A stretch of DNA of 64,000 bases, from NCBI GenBank assembly GCA_913058245.1, contig CAJXQJ010000004.1, forward strand, positions 62,001-126,000. Reading direction: 5' to 3'. This stretch comes from an uncultured Colwellia sp. Lineage in GTDB: Bacteria > Pseudomonadota > Gammaproteobacteria > Enterobacterales > Alteromonadaceae. The notes beneath the pieces were generated by a model. The model worked only from the letters and a program-made list of their open reading frames with translations. It ran no database searches and was not told where the DNA came from. Every line of letters starts with the position of its first letter. Within the stretch, counting starts at the first letter, position 1. A program made the translations under genes and the position numbers. Below are positions 47,071-57,884 of the stretch, in pieces.

Positions 47071-49431
47071 TTATTCTCCAAATATTTTTTCAAACCATGA
47101 TTTCTTTTTCTTAGGCTGCGTAGCATCGCGCTCACATTGCTCTTGGTATATTAAACCGTTGGTTACCGCTGGTAAAAGTTGAGAATTTGCACACTCTTGA
47201 CTTACCGCTCGGCCACTTTTATTGTCAAAATGCACTAACTCCACACTTTCGGGTATATCAGCGTGCCTACTAGTTGCACCAGCTCTTTTCATAAAGTCAG
47301 CAAATAGCACTAATGCACCACTACTACCGGTTAGTTTTGTCGGCTTATTATCATCTCGACCTACCCAAGTGGTTACTAAAAGTTCATTATCATAGCCAAC
47401 AAACCAACTATCACGTTGCTCATTGGTGGTGCCAGTTTTACCCGCCAGGGTTTTATTTTTCAAACGCCATGATAATGATCGAGCGGTGCCTGAAGCTGCT
47501 ACTTTAGTCAACGCATAATCAAGCAAGTAAGCCGCTTGTGTCGACATTAACTGTTGTGCTTGATTTTCAAATAACCATAAGGTTTCCCCTTTGGCGTTAA
47601 CCACGCGCTCAATTGCATGCGACTGCTGACCTGAGCCGTAATTAGCCAATGGTAAATACAGTTGATTTACCTCCATTGGCGACATATTTAACGCACCTAA
47701 CAACATCGAAGGACGCGTAACAATGTCACCTGGGTAGCCTAACAAATGAATTGCTTGTGCAATATTGTCTAGTCCAAGTTCCATACCTAAATTTACAGTT
47801 GGAATATTTAAACTAGAAGATAATGCGTCCACTAAATGCACTTGACCTCGATACTTGCCATCATAATTCTTTGGCGTCCACGCTTGTCCATCTTCACTTG
47901 ACAGAGTGATTGCTTTGTCATCAATTAAGCTGGCTAAATTAAAGCGCTGGTAACGCTCTAATGCCGCCAAATACACAGCCGGTTTAATTAATGAACCTAT
48001 CGGCCTTTTGGCATGTAAGGCTCGATTAAAACCAGCATACCCGGCTTCCTTACCTCCCACTAAAGCGCGAACGCTACCGGTACTGAAGTCTGAAACCACC
48101 ATAGCTACTTGTAACCCAGAGCCTGTTTGTTTTTCTAAAAGTGGCATTTGTTGGTCGATGCTAGATTGAAGTGCCAATTGTTGATCAATTGAGAAACCGG
48201 TAAAAACTCTTACACCTGATTGCTGCTCATATTCAGATAAGTGTCGAGATAGCTCCGCTTTTACCAATTGTAAATAGGAAGGAAATTTTTGCTGTGCTAG
48301 TCGACGTTGCTGACGAATAGATAACGGCGACTCAACTGCACGTTCAAATTCAGCTTGAGCGATAATTTCTTGCTGATACATTAAACGCAACACTAGATCT
48401 CGGCGCTTTAATGTACGCTCGGGAAAGCGCCAAGGGTCATAATAGCTTGGCCCTTTAATTTGCCCGATAAGCATCGCCATTTGCTCGGTATCTAGTGATT
48501 GAATAGATTTACCAAAATAAAACTCTGCCGCCAAACCAAAACCATAAATACCATTAGCGTAATGCTGTCCTAAATAAACTTCATTAATATAGGCTTCAAG
48601 GAGCTGATCTTTGCTATAGCGGTACTCTAAAATTAACGACATTATCGCTTCGTTGACTTTACGCCATAGCGTTTTATCGCGAGTCAAAAACATATTTTTA
48701 ACTAACTGCTGTGTTAACGTACTACCACCTTGTACTGTTCTGCCAGCTTTTATGTTTTGATATAGTGCTCGTAAAATACCTAATGGTGACACACCGTGGT
48801 GAAAATAAAAGTCGCGGTCTTCGACAAGTAACAAGGTATCCAATAACTCTTCAGGCACCGCTTGCAAGGAAACTAAAACGCGATCTTCTTTGCTTTCCGG
48901 CAATATCCTGTCGAGTAACATTGGCTCTAATACAACCTGCTCGACCTTGTTACCATTTATATACAATTGCTGAATATGCTCATTGGCTATATCAATAGTG
49001 ATGTTTTGGCTTTCTTCAATGCCATTACCAAAGTCAAACGCACGCCGAAAAATAATCGCGCGTGTCGCCGATAATGCAAACTCTCCAGGGCGTTGCACCT
49101 GAGTCACTTTTTTATAGCGATTTGCCACAAGCGCCTGCTTTAAGTTAGTTAGTTTTAACTTACTGCCTAGGCGATACTGCTCAATTTGACCATATACCTG
49201 CACCGGCACTTGCCAGCGCTGTCCTTCAAACTTATTACGCACCTTACTATCAAGATAAATGCTGTACAAAAAAATAACAAAAACCATAAGTAGCATCATT
49301 TTTAAGATAAAAAACAATGACCACCGACTAAAACGACGAATGCGGCTTGGCGTATTATCAGCCACCTTTTTTGAAGATGATTTTTTAGTTGTGCGTGTGG
49401 CTTTTGTTTCAGACTTCTTTCTTGGAGACAT
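47071..49431 (-). CDS. mrcB: Bifunctional penicillin-binding protein 1B
   Basis: Inner-membrane peptidoglycan polymerase and crosslinker of 786 residues. A basic cytoplasmic tail and a membrane segment (LFFILKMMLLMVFVIFLYSIYL) are followed by a UB2H-like domain (about 75-160), the glycosyltransferase domain (LLLVEDRDFYFHHGVSPLGILRALYQN, GGSTLTQQLVKNMFLTRDKTL) and the transpeptidase domain (serine in KRPIGSLIKP, SSSLNIP, KTGTTNEQRDSW). UB2H is where LpoB acts in enterics. The E. coli partner PBP1A regulator LpoA is encoded 2.4 kb away. In E. coli, mrcB adjoins hrpB; here miaA, an aldehyde dehydrogenase and an AraC gene lie between. Confidence 0.95.
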   Translation of the reverse strand: MSPRKKSETKATRTTKKSSSKKVADNTPSRIRRFSRWSLFFILKMMLLMVFVIFLYSIYLDSKVRNKFEGQRWQVPVQVYGQIEQYRLGSKLKLTNLKQALVANRYKKVTQVQRPGEFALSATRAIIFRRAFDFGNGIEESQNITIDIANEHIQQLYINGNKVEQVVLEPMLLDRILPESKEDRVLVSLQAVPEELLDTLLLVEDRDFYFHHGVSPLGILRALYQNIKAGRTVQGGSTLTQQLVKNMFLTRDKTLWRKVNEAIMSLILEYRYSKDQLLEAYINEVYLGQHYANGIYGFGLAAEFYFGKSIQSLDTEQMAMLIGQIKGPSYYDPWRFPERTLKRRDLVLRLMYQQEIIAQAEFERAVESPLSIRQQRRLAQQKFPSYLQLVKAELSRHLSEYEQQSGVRVFTGFSIDQQLALQSSIDQQMPLLEKQTGSGLQVAMVVSDFSTGSVRALVGGKEAGYAGFNRALHAKRPIGSLIKPAVYLAALERYQRFNLASLIDDKAITLSSEDGQAWTPKNYDGKYRGQVHLVDALSSSLNIPTVNLGMELGLDNIAQAIHLLGYPGDIVTRPSMLLGALNMSPMEVNQLYLPLANYGSGQQSHAIERVVNAKGETLWLFENQAQQLMSTQAAYLLDYALTKVAASGTARSLSWRLKNKTLAGKTGTTNEQRDSWFVGYDNELLVTTWVGRDDNKPTKLTGSSGALVLFADFMKRAGATSRHADIPESVELVHFDNKSGRAVSQECANSQLLPAVTNGLIYQEQCERDATQPKKKKSWFEKIFGE

Positions 49432-49587
49432 GCGTGAGTTTGATCTACCTATAATTTACTAATGAAAGTATATATTAATCTAGCGGACAGCATATCCCTA
49501 GTGAAAATTTTAGCACTTGAATAGGCATTAGATTTTATTTAACGATATAATGCGGCCTATTTTATCTTCAATATCATTAGGTAAATC

Positions 49588-50496
49588 ATGTCTGCATTTA
49601 ACATGTTAGTAGTGCTAGGCTCAACAGCATCAGGAAAAACAAAACTTGCGGTCGAATTGGCAAAACTATTGAATGGAGAAATAATTTCAGCAGACTCTCG
49701 ACAAGTATATCGGGGGTTAGATATTGGCAGCGGTAAAGATCTTGATGAGTATCAAGACATTAAGCATCATCTTATCGACATTGTTGATCCCGGTTACGAA
49801 TACAATATTTTCGATTTCCAAAAAGACGTAATTAATGCCTACCAAAACATTAACGCCAAAAATAAACTCGCAATTATGGCTGGCGGTTCAGCATTATATG
49901 TAGATTCAATTTTGAAAGGTTATCGCCTGATTGAAGTACCAGAAAATATAAAGCTTAGAGCATCATTATCAACATTTTCTCATCAAGCTTTAGTGGAAAA
50001 GTTAATCGCTTTGAAACCAAACCTGCACAATACTACTGATATTATTGAACGCGAACGTCTAATAAGAGCTATTGAAATTGCCCAAGGTGAACTTGATGCA
50101 AAAGATACAATAAACGACTTTCCTAAGTTAACTCCATTAATATTTGCTATAAAATGGCCAAGAGACGTTATTCGACAACGTATCACTAAGCGCTTAAAAG
50201 AACGTATGAATCAAGGGTTAATTGAAGAGGTTGCAGAATTGCATCGCCAAGGGGTAAGTTGGGAAACACTCCATTTTTATGGGTTGGAATACCGTTTTAT
50301 TGCCCAACATTTACAGAGAAAACTATCCCAAAATGACTGTTTTCAAAAACTCAACTCTGCCATTCACCAGTTCTCTAAAAAACAAGACACTTGGCTAAGA
50401 CGTTTGGAACGCAATGGCACTAAAATTCACTGGTTAGACGGTGAGCAAGATATTTTATCACAAGCCATGGCAACTATTGTGCGGACAAACAATTAG
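49588..50496 (+). CDS. miaA: tRNA dimethylallyltransferase MiaA
   Basis: Transfers a dimethylallyl group to A37 of tRNAs that read codons starting with U. The P-loop is VLGSTASGKTKLAVELA, with IISADSRQVYRGLDIGSGK, HHLIDIVDPGYEYNIFDF, LAIMAGGSALYVDSILKG and GVSWETLHFYGLEYR; the C-terminal tRNA-binding part is QFSKKQDTWLRRLE. Length 302 is normal. In many relatives miaA precedes hfq; here it stands alone between mrcB and a convergent aldehyde dehydrogenase gene. Confidence 0.95.
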   Translation: MSAFNMLVVLGSTASGKTKLAVELAKLLNGEIISADSRQVYRGLDIGSGKDLDEYQDIKHHLIDIVDPGYEYNIFDFQKDVINAYQNINAKNKLAIMAGGSALYVDSILKGYRLIEVPENIKLRASLSTFSHQALVEKLIALKPNLHNTTDIIERERLIRAIEIAQGELDAKDTINDFPKLTPLIFAIKWPRDVIRQRITKRLKERMNQGLIEEVAELHRQGVSWETLHFYGLEYRFIAQHLQRKLSQNDCFQKLNSAIHQFSKKQDTWLRRLERNGTKIHWLDGEQDILSQAMATIVRTNN

Positions 50497-50544
50497 CAAG
50501 CACTAGCAAACTTCTGCAACGATAATTCTTTTCGACAAAAACGG

Positions 50545-50580
50545 GTAAACAGAGCGTTGATAAATATTCGCTCTGTTTAC
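50545..50580. terminator. Long perfect hairpin between miaA and the aldehyde dehydrogenase gene
   Basis: A 12-bp perfect stem GTAAACAGAGCG / CGCTCTGTTTAC with a 12-base loop between the convergent gene ends. It lacks a clear U-run, so it may be a weak terminator or an mRNA end stabiliser. Confidence 0.55.
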
Positions 50581-50613
50581 CATAATTAATAAAGCTAACT
50601 AATAATGTTTATA

Positions 50614-52134
50614 TTAGAAAAAGCCCAGAGGATTAACATCATAACTTACCAATAAGTTTTTGGTTTGCTGGTAATGCTCTAATGCCATTTTATGGGTTTC
50701 ACGGCCAACACCTGACTTTTTATAACCACCAAATGCCGCATGTGCAGGGTACATATGATAACAATTAGTCCAAACCCTACCCGCCTGAATTTTGCGTCCC
50801 ATACGATAGGCTAAATTCATATCCCTAGTCCAAACGCCGGCACCTAGCCCAAACTCAGAACTATTTGCTAACTCCAGTACTTCGGCTTCGTCTTTAAATG
50901 TCGACAATGAGATTACCGGGCCAAAAATTTCTTCTTGGAATACCCGCATATCATTAGTGCCTTTTAGCAAAGTTGGTTGAATGTAAAAGCCATTTTGGTG
51001 CTCATTATCAAGTTGCTCAACATCACCACCTAACAGAACCTCCGCACCTTCTTCACGACCAATAGCGATATAGCTCATAATTTTATCAAATTGCTCTTTA
51101 GAGGCTTGCGCACCTACCATAGTATCGGTATCAAGTGGATTACCACGCTTAATCGCTTTCGAGCGCTCTATCACTTTCTCAATAAATTGCGGATAGATAT
51201 CTTCATGAACAAAAACCCGAGACGGACAAGTACACACTTCACCTTGGTTAAAGTAAGCTAAAACCATTCCTTCAATACATTTACTTAAATACTCGTCTTC
51301 TTGATCCATTACATCTTTGAAGAAAATATTCGGCGATTTACCGCCAAGTTCAACTGTAGACGGAATAATATTCTCAGCTGCACACTTTAATATATGAGAG
51401 CCAACAGGCGTTGAGCCAGTGAAAGCAATTTTAGCAATGCGAGTACTCGTAGCAAGTGCTTGTCCTGCTTCATTACCAAAGCCATTAACAATGTTTAATG
51501 CGCCAGCAGGCAGTAAATCACCAATTAATTCGGCCAATACTAGAATAGACGCAGGCGTTTGTTCTGCCGGTTTTAATACCACACAATTGCCCGCCGCCAA
51601 CGCAGGAGCAAGCTTCCATGCAGCCATCAAAATAGGGAAATTCCATGGAATAATTTGCCCAACTACACCTAAAGGTTCATGAAAATGATATGAAACCGTA
51701 TTTTCATCTAAATCACCTATAGAGCCTTCTTGTGCTCGTAAACAACCAGCAAAATAACGAAAATGATCAACTGCCAGCGGAATATCAGCCGCTAATGTTT
51801 CACGTACTGCCTTACCATTATCCCAAGTTTCAGCAATGGCCAAATATTCAATATTTTGTTCAATTTTGTCTGCTATTTTCAATAAAATATTTGAGCGTTC
51901 GGTTACCGAAGTAGCACCCCATTGCTCTTTAACTTTATGCGCTGCATCTAGGGCAAGTTCGATATCTTTTTCTGTAGAACGGGGGATTTGGCAAAAAACT
52001 TCACCATTTACCGGACTAATATTATCAAAATATTGTCCTTCAAATGGTTCAAGCCATTGGCCACCAATAAAATTTTGGTAACGGGCTTTAAAATTTATCA
52101 ACGCGCCATCGGTGCCAGGTGCTGCATAGATCAT
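50614..52134 (-). CDS. NAD-dependent aldehyde dehydrogenase (AldB/ExaC type)
   Basis: Aldehyde dehydrogenase of 506 residues. It has [31 protein letters not shown] for cofactor binding, [11 protein letters not shown], the general-base glutamate in VELGGKSPN and the catalytic cysteine in [25 protein letters not shown] and [23 protein letters not shown] support the AldB/ExaC group that oxidises acetaldehyde and other short aldehydes. It is divergent from an AraC regulator gene, which probably controls it. Confidence 0.92.
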   Translation of the reverse strand: MIYAAPGTDGALINFKARYQNFIGGQWLEPFEGQYFDNISPVNGEVFCQIPRSTEKDIELALDAAHKVKEQWGATSVTERSNILLKIADKIEQNIEYLAIAETWDNGKAVRETLAADIPLAVDHFRYFAGCLRAQEGSIGDLDENTVSYHFHEPLGVVGQIIPWNFPILMAAWKLAPALAAGNCVVLKPAEQTPASILVLAELIGDLLPAGALNIVNGFGNEAGQALATSTRIAKIAFTGSTPVGSHILKCAAENIIPSTVELGGKSPNIFFKDVMDQEDEYLSKCIEGMVLAYFNQGEVCTCPSRVFVHEDIYPQFIEKVIERSKAIKRGNPLDTDTMVGAQASKEQFDKIMSYIAIGREEGAEVLLGGDVEQLDNEHQNGFYIQPTLLKGTNDMRVFQEEIFGPVISLSTFKDEAEVLELANSSEFGLGAGVWTRDMNLAYRMGRKIQAGRVWTNCYHMYPAHAAFGGYKKSGVGRETHKMALEHYQQTKNLLVSYDVNPLGFF

Positions 52135-52256
52135 AAGACTTTCCTATAGTTGTATTTTTAGTCAATTGTTATTACCTTAGTAGATTAAAAAAATTTCAAC
52201 TATGCAATAAGTTCAAAAAAGTTGACTGCCAGTACATATATAAAAAGGGCGCGAAA

Positions 52257-53168
52257 ATGATTAAGGAAGTATTAGCAAAGCAACGCAAAAATCCAAAAGT
52301 TTTAGTTGAAAACAAAATAAGCTTTGCTGGCCCCGAAACAGAATTAAGCATTTACGATACCTTTGAGCAGGCAAATCGAGTGCAATTAAAGTCAGATCAA
52401 TTATTATTTTGCGGCATGGTTTCTGGTAAAAAAGTTATGCATGACGATACCGCTAGCTATGAAAGCGAATTTCTTCCGCATGAATCTTTTGTTATGGCTC
52501 CTAACCACCAAGTAGAGATTGATTTTCCCGATGCAAGAATTGATCAACCCACCACTTGTTTAGCCATTGAAATATCTTTAGAGCGTATCAACAATATTGT
52601 TGATCGAATAGAACAGTCAGCGCCTTTAGCATCAGAGTATGGACAATGGCAATATCACCAACACCTAGTGCATACTCATCATAATGCGCAAACACAAGCG
52701 TTGTTAAATAGAATTGTTCAAATTTATACTGAAAATCATCAAGATAGAAATTATATGATTGATTTAGCGATATCTGAGTTGACCGTGAGATTGTTACGTC
52801 ATCAAACTCGCGACTTTATAATTTCCCATAGTGAGCAATTACCTGATTGCAACGGTTTAAACGCAGCGCTTCACTTTATTAATCAAAATTTAGCTACCAA
52901 TATTGATATCGAACAATTATGTAAAATAGCTTGCATGAGCCGAACTAAGTTCTTTCTGCAGTTTAAAACTCACTTAGGTTGTACACCTGCGGCATACCAA
53001 CAACAAGAACGATTAAAAAAAGCAGCTAGTATGATTAAGCAAGGATATCAAATTACACAAGTTTGCTTTGACCTCGGTTTTACCAATGCCAGTCACTTTA
53101 GCCGCTGCTTTAAACAGTTTTTTAGTTTAAGCCCAAGTGCTTTTAAAAGTCGCCACTTAAGTAGTTAA
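52257..53168 (+). CDS. AraC-family transcriptional regulator
   Basis: Regulator of 303 residues. The N-terminal half is a ligand-sensing cupin-like part of unclear type (LSIYDTFEQANRVQLKSDQLLFCGM, HESFVMAPNHQVEIDFP). The C-terminal two helix-turn-helix units are complete: NIDIEQLCKIACMSRTKFFLQFKTHLGCTPAAYQQQERLKKAASMI and ITQVCFDLGFTNASHFSRCFKQFFSLSPSAFK. Divergent from the aldehyde dehydrogenase gene across 122 bases, it is a likely activator of that gene in response to an alcohol- or aldehyde-related signal. Confidence 0.92.
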   Translation: MIKEVLAKQRKNPKVLVENKISFAGPETELSIYDTFEQANRVQLKSDQLLFCGMVSGKKVMHDDTASYESEFLPHESFVMAPNHQVEIDFPDARIDQPTTCLAIEISLERINNIVDRIEQSAPLASEYGQWQYHQHLVHTHHNAQTQALLNRIVQIYTENHQDRNYMIDLAISELTVRLLRHQTRDFIISHSEQLPDCNGLNAALHFINQNLATNIDIEQLCKIACMSRTKFFLQFKTHLGCTPAAYQQQERLKKAASMIKQGYQITQVCFDLGFTNASHFSRCFKQFFSLSPSAFKSRHLSS

Positions 53169-53214
53169 TCAGATCCAGCCTAATACACTTTCCCCTACGC
53201 TAAATAACTAGCAG

Positions 53215-55779
53215 TTAGCTTTTTATATGACGTTTGGTTTTGCGTGTTGCCTCGGCATTTGCTGGGTCGTCCGGCCAGAAGTGTTTGGGGTATTGTGCTT
53301 TCATATCTTTTTGCACTGCTTGGTAACTGCCCTGCCAAAACGCTACTAAGTCTTGAGTTACTTGAATAGGCCGTTTAGCTGGCGATAATATTTCAATGAT
53401 TAAAGGAACTTGGCTGTTATTGCTAATATCACCAGCAGTAGGGGTTACAGTAACACCATATAATTCCTGCATGGGCAGAGATACTATTGGCGCTTGCTCT
53501 AAACTATAGCGAATAGTGCATTTACGCCCAGTAGGGCCAACAAAGTATACTGGCGCAAGTTGTTTAAATTTTTGCTGTTGTTGGTAACTCAGCTGGTTAA
53601 ACAATAATTCTGAAAAATTCAATTTATCGAGTTGATTTTTACTTATTATGTCCGTTAAATATGGCCCCAACCATTGTTCCAATTGAGACAATAAAAACTC
53701 TTCATCAACCACTGGAAATTCTATATGCTGTTGCGTGCTATTTAGCCAACGCCAACGCAATAATAGTTGTTCAGTTTTTTCGCCAAGCTTTAACCAACTC
53801 AAACCTTTCTTTCTAATTTGCTGACACCAGCACGCCACTAATAACTCAGGAGGCACCTTTTGGCTAGTATTCTCACTTTTTATCACCAGTGCCCCTAACA
53901 CTTGCTGATTAGCAGAAACAATCCGATTAAGTTGCTGGTCAAAATGTAAATGAGTGTTGCTTTCCGTACTAACTATGCCCCGTTTCAGAGCTTGCACTAA
54001 GTTAAATTCAGCAGCTAAAGTAACAGTTAAACCGTGTTGTTTTTGAAATAATTGTGCCGCAACAATATAACTTTCACTCGCTAAAGCATCGACCTCATTT
54101 ACCACCACGCCTTTACCGTAAGCCGTTAAATAATGGCCTTGATTATTGCGTTTTTTTGCAATTCTTTCTGGATATGCATGCACCAATATCAACCCACAAT
54201 GCTGAATAGGTAGTTCATTGCTTGCAAGGCAAAAATGTTGAGTCGACTGAGTTTGCTTTTGTTGTTGGAGGGCTAATCGAAACAAACGTTGTGCCTGCTG
54301 GATTATACGTTGATGATTGCCCTTTTTAGGCTGTCGGCAAAGCTGCATAACTCGATGAGCAATATCACAATCACCAAAACGTTGCTCAGCATTAAAAATA
54401 TCTCGCTCTTCCAGCAGAGCTGCCAATAAACAAGCTAAAGATAATAAATGACTAATTGTTTGTTGCTGCTCCAAGTATTGTGATCTTAACAGCATTTTTG
54501 CAAACCGAGGGTGACACGGAAAGCTGGCAACTTGCTTACCATCTGTAGTTAATTGCTTCTGCGCAGACAATAACCCTAATGAAATTAGTTCTTGCCATGC
54601 TAATTGTTCACGTTTCTCGTCCGGTATTTCCACCATAGGTAGCTGCATACATTCGTTAGCTCCCCAGCGAGCTAACTCCATTAGCATTGGTAACAAGTCT
54701 GCTTGCTGAATTTCGCTAACGCTCTGTTCATTTCTGCGCTGAAAATCATCATTACTATACAAGCGAATACAATGCCCTGCTTGTAATCGCCCAGCACGCC
54801 CAGCGCGCTGAATTGCCGATGCTTTTGCAATAGCTCGTTGAGTTAATTTATTACTTAGCGTTTGATTATCATAAATGGCGACATTTTCCAGGCCTGAATC
54901 AACGACTAAATTAACACCTTCAATTGTTAAACTGGTTTCAGCAATATTGGTCGCGAGTACCAACTTATGCTGCCCTCTTGGCGCTGGTGCAATTGCCTGT
55001 TGTTGCTGAGTAAGGGATAAGTCACCATAAAGAGGGCACAGCAACATAGAATCAGGTATGTAATTTAATAAATTCTCAGCCAAGTAACGAATATCACCGG
55101 TGCTGGGAAGAAACACTAAAATTGAGCCTTGGTGTTGATTAACCAAAGACTTCAACACTGTTAATATATGTTCTCGCCATAACCGTGCATTCGACGGAGC
55201 TTGGTAACTTATATCAACAGGGTAGCTGCGGCCTGCACTTTCAAGACAAACAGCTTCTGGTAGCTGAGTTTTAATTTCCTCTGTTGCTAAAGTAGCAGAC
55301 ATTAATAAAATTTTTAAATCATCACGTAAGCCTAATTGCACATCTCGAGTTAAAGCAAAGGCTAAATCCGCATTAAGAGAACGCTCATGAAACTCATCAA
55401 ACACCACTAATCCACAATCGGCTAATTCCGCATCATGCTGAATAATTTGCGTTAATATTCCTTCAGTAATAACTTCTAAACGGGTGTTTTTTGAAACTTT
55501 ACTTTCATTACGCAAACGATAACCAACCGTATCTCCTACTTGCTCTCCCAATTGCTTTGCTAAGTAACAAGCAATATTTTTAGCAGCAATTCGCCTTGGT
55601 TGTAATAGATAAATTTTACTACCCGATAAACTATCGAGATCTAAAAGCCATAGCGGTAATCGTGTTGATTTACCCGCGCCAGGAGGTGCAGTTAATAGTA
55701 ATGTTTGGTGATTTTTTAACGCTGAAATTACATCACTTTTAATATCATCAATAGGCAAGTTTTTAGCCGAAGACGTCAT
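53215..55779 (-). CDS. hrpB: ATP-dependent RNA helicase HrpB
   Basis: DExH-box helicase of 854 residues. It has Walker A in LLLTAPPGAGKSTRLPLWLL, DEFHERSLNADLAFALTRD, SATL, the RecA2 motif NIAETSLTIEGVNLVVDSGL, and QRAGRAGRLQAGHCIRLYS. The long C-terminal HrpB domain contains RPIQVTQDLVAFWQGSYQAVQKDMKAQYPKHFWPDDP. It converges with the AraC gene and belongs to the mrcB-hrpB-sfsA neighbourhood of enterics. Its precise RNA target is not known; the family is broadly conserved but non-essential. Confidence 0.95.
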   Translation of the reverse strand: MTSSAKNLPIDDIKSDVISALKNHQTLLLTAPPGAGKSTRLPLWLLDLDSLSGSKIYLLQPRRIAAKNIACYLAKQLGEQVGDTVGYRLRNESKVSKNTRLEVITEGILTQIIQHDAELADCGLVVFDEFHERSLNADLAFALTRDVQLGLRDDLKILLMSATLATEEIKTQLPEAVCLESAGRSYPVDISYQAPSNARLWREHILTVLKSLVNQHQGSILVFLPSTGDIRYLAENLLNYIPDSMLLCPLYGDLSLTQQQQAIAPAPRGQHKLVLATNIAETSLTIEGVNLVVDSGLENVAIYDNQTLSNKLTQRAIAKASAIQRAGRAGRLQAGHCIRLYSNDDFQRRNEQSVSEIQQADLLPMLMELARWGANECMQLPMVEIPDEKREQLAWQELISLGLLSAQKQLTTDGKQVASFPCHPRFAKMLLRSQYLEQQQTISHLLSLACLLAALLEERDIFNAEQRFGDCDIAHRVMQLCRQPKKGNHQRIIQQAQRLFRLALQQQKQTQSTQHFCLASNELPIQHCGLILVHAYPERIAKKRNNQGHYLTAYGKGVVVNEVDALASESYIVAAQLFQKQHGLTVTLAAEFNLVQALKRGIVSTESNTHLHFDQQLNRIVSANQQVLGALVIKSENTSQKVPPELLVACWCQQIRKKGLSWLKLGEKTEQLLLRWRWLNSTQQHIEFPVVDEEFLLSQLEQWLGPYLTDIISKNQLDKLNFSELLFNQLSYQQQQKFKQLAPVYFVGPTGRKCTIRYSLEQAPIVSLPMQELYGVTVTPTAGDISNNSQVPLIIEILSPAKRPIQVTQDLVAFWQGSYQAVQKDMKAQYPKHFWPDDPANAEATRKTKRHIKS

Positions 55780-56004
55780 AGTTTTCTTTAGTTTATTAAC
55801 ATTATTTTCTTATTAGCGACATATTATCACATCACGCATTAACGTTACTAAAGTCTTACCGATTGAGTTAATACGATAAAATGAATATTGCTAAGCATTG
55901 ATTTTTATCTAAACTTAAATTTGAAATTTTTGAAAAATGTGCTTACTTGGCAAGCGCGTTAATTACTGTTATTTATTGTCCCCCGTTTGAAATGGAGTTG
56001 TATA

Positions 56005-56415
56005 ATGGAAATTACACTAAAAGGCGAATACTCGATTGCATCAGGATCGAATATTTTACAAGTAGATGCATTTGGTCCGTTTGATAACAGCGTTACTGAG
56101 CAATATGTTGATGATATGTATCAAGCATGCGAACAGTTCGCCAGCCAACCATGGGGATTATTAATCTCCTTTCATGGCAATAGTGTATTCTCACCTGAAG
56201 CGGAAGAAGCCCTTATTAAGGTCAATAAATATCGAGTAAAACATGGATTAATCGCTAGTGCGAGTGTGATTCTTGATAGTAGCACTGCTGATATTCAACA
56301 ACTGCAATTACGCCGAATTTACCAAGCATGTAATATAACATTTTATGTTTTTAGCGAAGTTGGTAGCGCCAAAGCATGGTTAGAGCAATTTTTACAACAA
56401 ACTCACACTGGCTAA
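56005..56415 (+). CDS. Small hypothetical protein, STAS-like by appearance
   Basis: Cytoplasmic protein of 136 residues. The start at 56005 follows TGGAG at a good distance; the longer ORF begins upstream without support. It has the layout strand (EYSIASGSNILQVDAFGPF), helix (VTEQYVDDMYQACEQFAS), strand (PWGLLISFHGN), helix, strand (ASASVILDSS), helix (AKAWLEQFLQQ), similar to the 46.5 kb protein and to SpoIIAA-like folds. No catalytic motif is seen. It lies between hrpB (divergent) and a convergent aminopeptidase gene. Function unknown. Confidence 0.7.
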   Translation: MEITLKGEYSIASGSNILQVDAFGPFDNSVTEQYVDDMYQACEQFASQPWGLLISFHGNSVFSPEAEEALIKVNKYRVKHGLIASASVILDSSTADIQQLQLRRIYQACNITFYVFSEVGSAKAWLEQFLQQTHTG

Positions 56416-56444
56416 CAAACTTAATCCAAAAGATGACATAAAAA

Positions 56445-56464
56445 AGCCGAGAATTCTCTCGGCT
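56445..56464. terminator. Bidirectional terminator between a small STAS-like gene and pepB
   Basis: Perfect palindrome AGCCGAGAATTCTCTCGGCT flanked by A- and T-runs (AAAAAA on the left, TTTTT on the right), between convergent genes. Confidence 0.88.
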
Positions 56465-56484
56465 TTTTCACACTAATTCCACAA

Positions 56485-57792
56485 CTATTTTTGTGCGATT
56501 AACTCGGCAATCGTAGCGATACCCAAGCCTGTAGCACCTGCTGCCCACATGCCAGACTCTCCAGCATTATAAGCCGCGGCTAAGTCGAAATGTAACCAAC
56601 CTTCACCATTGTTTGGTACAAAGCGTGATAAGAAACCAGCCGCATTACTTGCACCACCAGCACCGCCACCTTTTTGTGTTCTACTATTTGCCGTATCAGC
56701 AAATACCGAGGCACATTTATCTTGGTGCCATGGCTCTAACGGAAACTGCCATAACGGCTCAGCTGAAGTTTGTGCAGCACTTTGTGCTTTAGCCACAGCG
56801 TTATTATCTAAAGAGAACAACGCTGAATAATCGCCACCTGTTGCCATAACTGCTGCACCAGTTAATGTTGCAGCATCAATAATCATCGGTGCACCAGTTT
56901 CACCGGCCGCCATTAAACCATCAGCTAATACTATGCGCCCTTCAGCATCGGTATTGGCGACTTCACATGTAACGCCGTTTTTATAGGTAATTATATCACC
57001 TAATTTATAAGCATTATTACTGATCATGTTCTCTGCACAACATAGATATAACTTCACACGTTGAGTTAACCCTTGTTTGATAGCCAATGCTAATGCACCA
57101 GCAACCACAGCTGCTCCGCCCATATCACATTTCATATCGAACATGCCGGCACTAGTTTTAATGCTATAACCACCACTATCAAAAGTTATTCCTTTACCAA
57201 CTAAACACGCAGCAACCGGCGCATTTTCATTATTGGTCGGGTTAAAATCTAACTCCAATAAACAAGGTTCATTAACACTACCTTTGCCAACGTTGTATAT
57301 TCCCATCCATTGTTCAGCTTTTAATGCTTCACCCTTTATTAAGCGTGTCGTAACGTTCTCAGGCGCTAAATTTTTGATATAATCAGTCGTAAGTTCTGCT
57401 AATTTTAACGGGTAAAGTTCTGCTGGTGTTTGGTTTGTTAAATCACGACTCCATGCATAAACGGCTAATTTATTTGTTAACTTTTCAACCAATGCATCAT
57501 CGCCACAAAAACTGATGCTTTCAAGTTTACCAACACAGCTAAAACCTAAGGCAAATGCCCACTGACTTGCTTCATCCCAATTGTCACCCGTTAGTGACGC
57601 ATGTGCGATGCCCAATTTTTCTATTTTACGAGCCGCAGCTTGAATGGTTCGTAATGACTGAGTCGCATCTTTAGGCACATATATCGCAATATTGTCATCT
57701 ACTATTTGTACACTTTTTCCTTGCTGCCATCCCTGCGTTAGATTGTTGTCAGTCAAAGAGATTGATACCGAAGCTAAATTTGTCGTGGTCAT
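56485..57792 (-). CDS. pepB: Leucyl aminopeptidase family protein, probable aminopeptidase B (PepB)
   Basis: M17 metallopeptidase of 435 residues that removes N-terminal residues from peptides in the cytoplasm. The metal and active-site segments are [32 protein letters not shown] and [18 protein letters not shown], with [15 protein letters not shown]. The length and the shorter N-terminal domain fit PepB better than PepA. AAAGGT precedes the ATG at 57792; the first 5 codons of the longer ORF are dropped. It diverges from sfsA. Confidence 0.87.
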   Translation of the reverse strand: MTTTNLASVSISLTDNNLTQGWQQGKSVQIVDDNIAIYVPKDATQSLRTIQAAARKIEKLGIAHASLTGDNWDEASQWAFALGFSCVGKLESISFCGDDALVEKLTNKLAVYAWSRDLTNQTPAELYPLKLAELTTDYIKNLAPENVTTRLIKGEALKAEQWMGIYNVGKGSVNEPCLLELDFNPTNNENAPVAACLVGKGITFDSGGYSIKTSAGMFDMKCDMGGAAVVAGALALAIKQGLTQRVKLYLCCAENMISNNAYKLGDIITYKNGVTCEVANTDAEGRIVLADGLMAAGETGAPMIIDAATLTGAAVMATGGDYSALFSLDNNAVAKAQSAAQTSAEPLWQFPLEPWHQDKCASVFADTANSRTQKGGGAGGASNAAGFLSRFVPNNGEGWLHFDLAAAYNAGESGMWAAGATGLGIATIAELIAQK

Positions 57793-57884
57793 ACTATTAC
57801 CTTTCAATTTTATTTAATGACAACAGTTTACACCATGGTGGCAAGTATTTAACCTGTAGTGATAATTTATCTACCTCACAAGTT

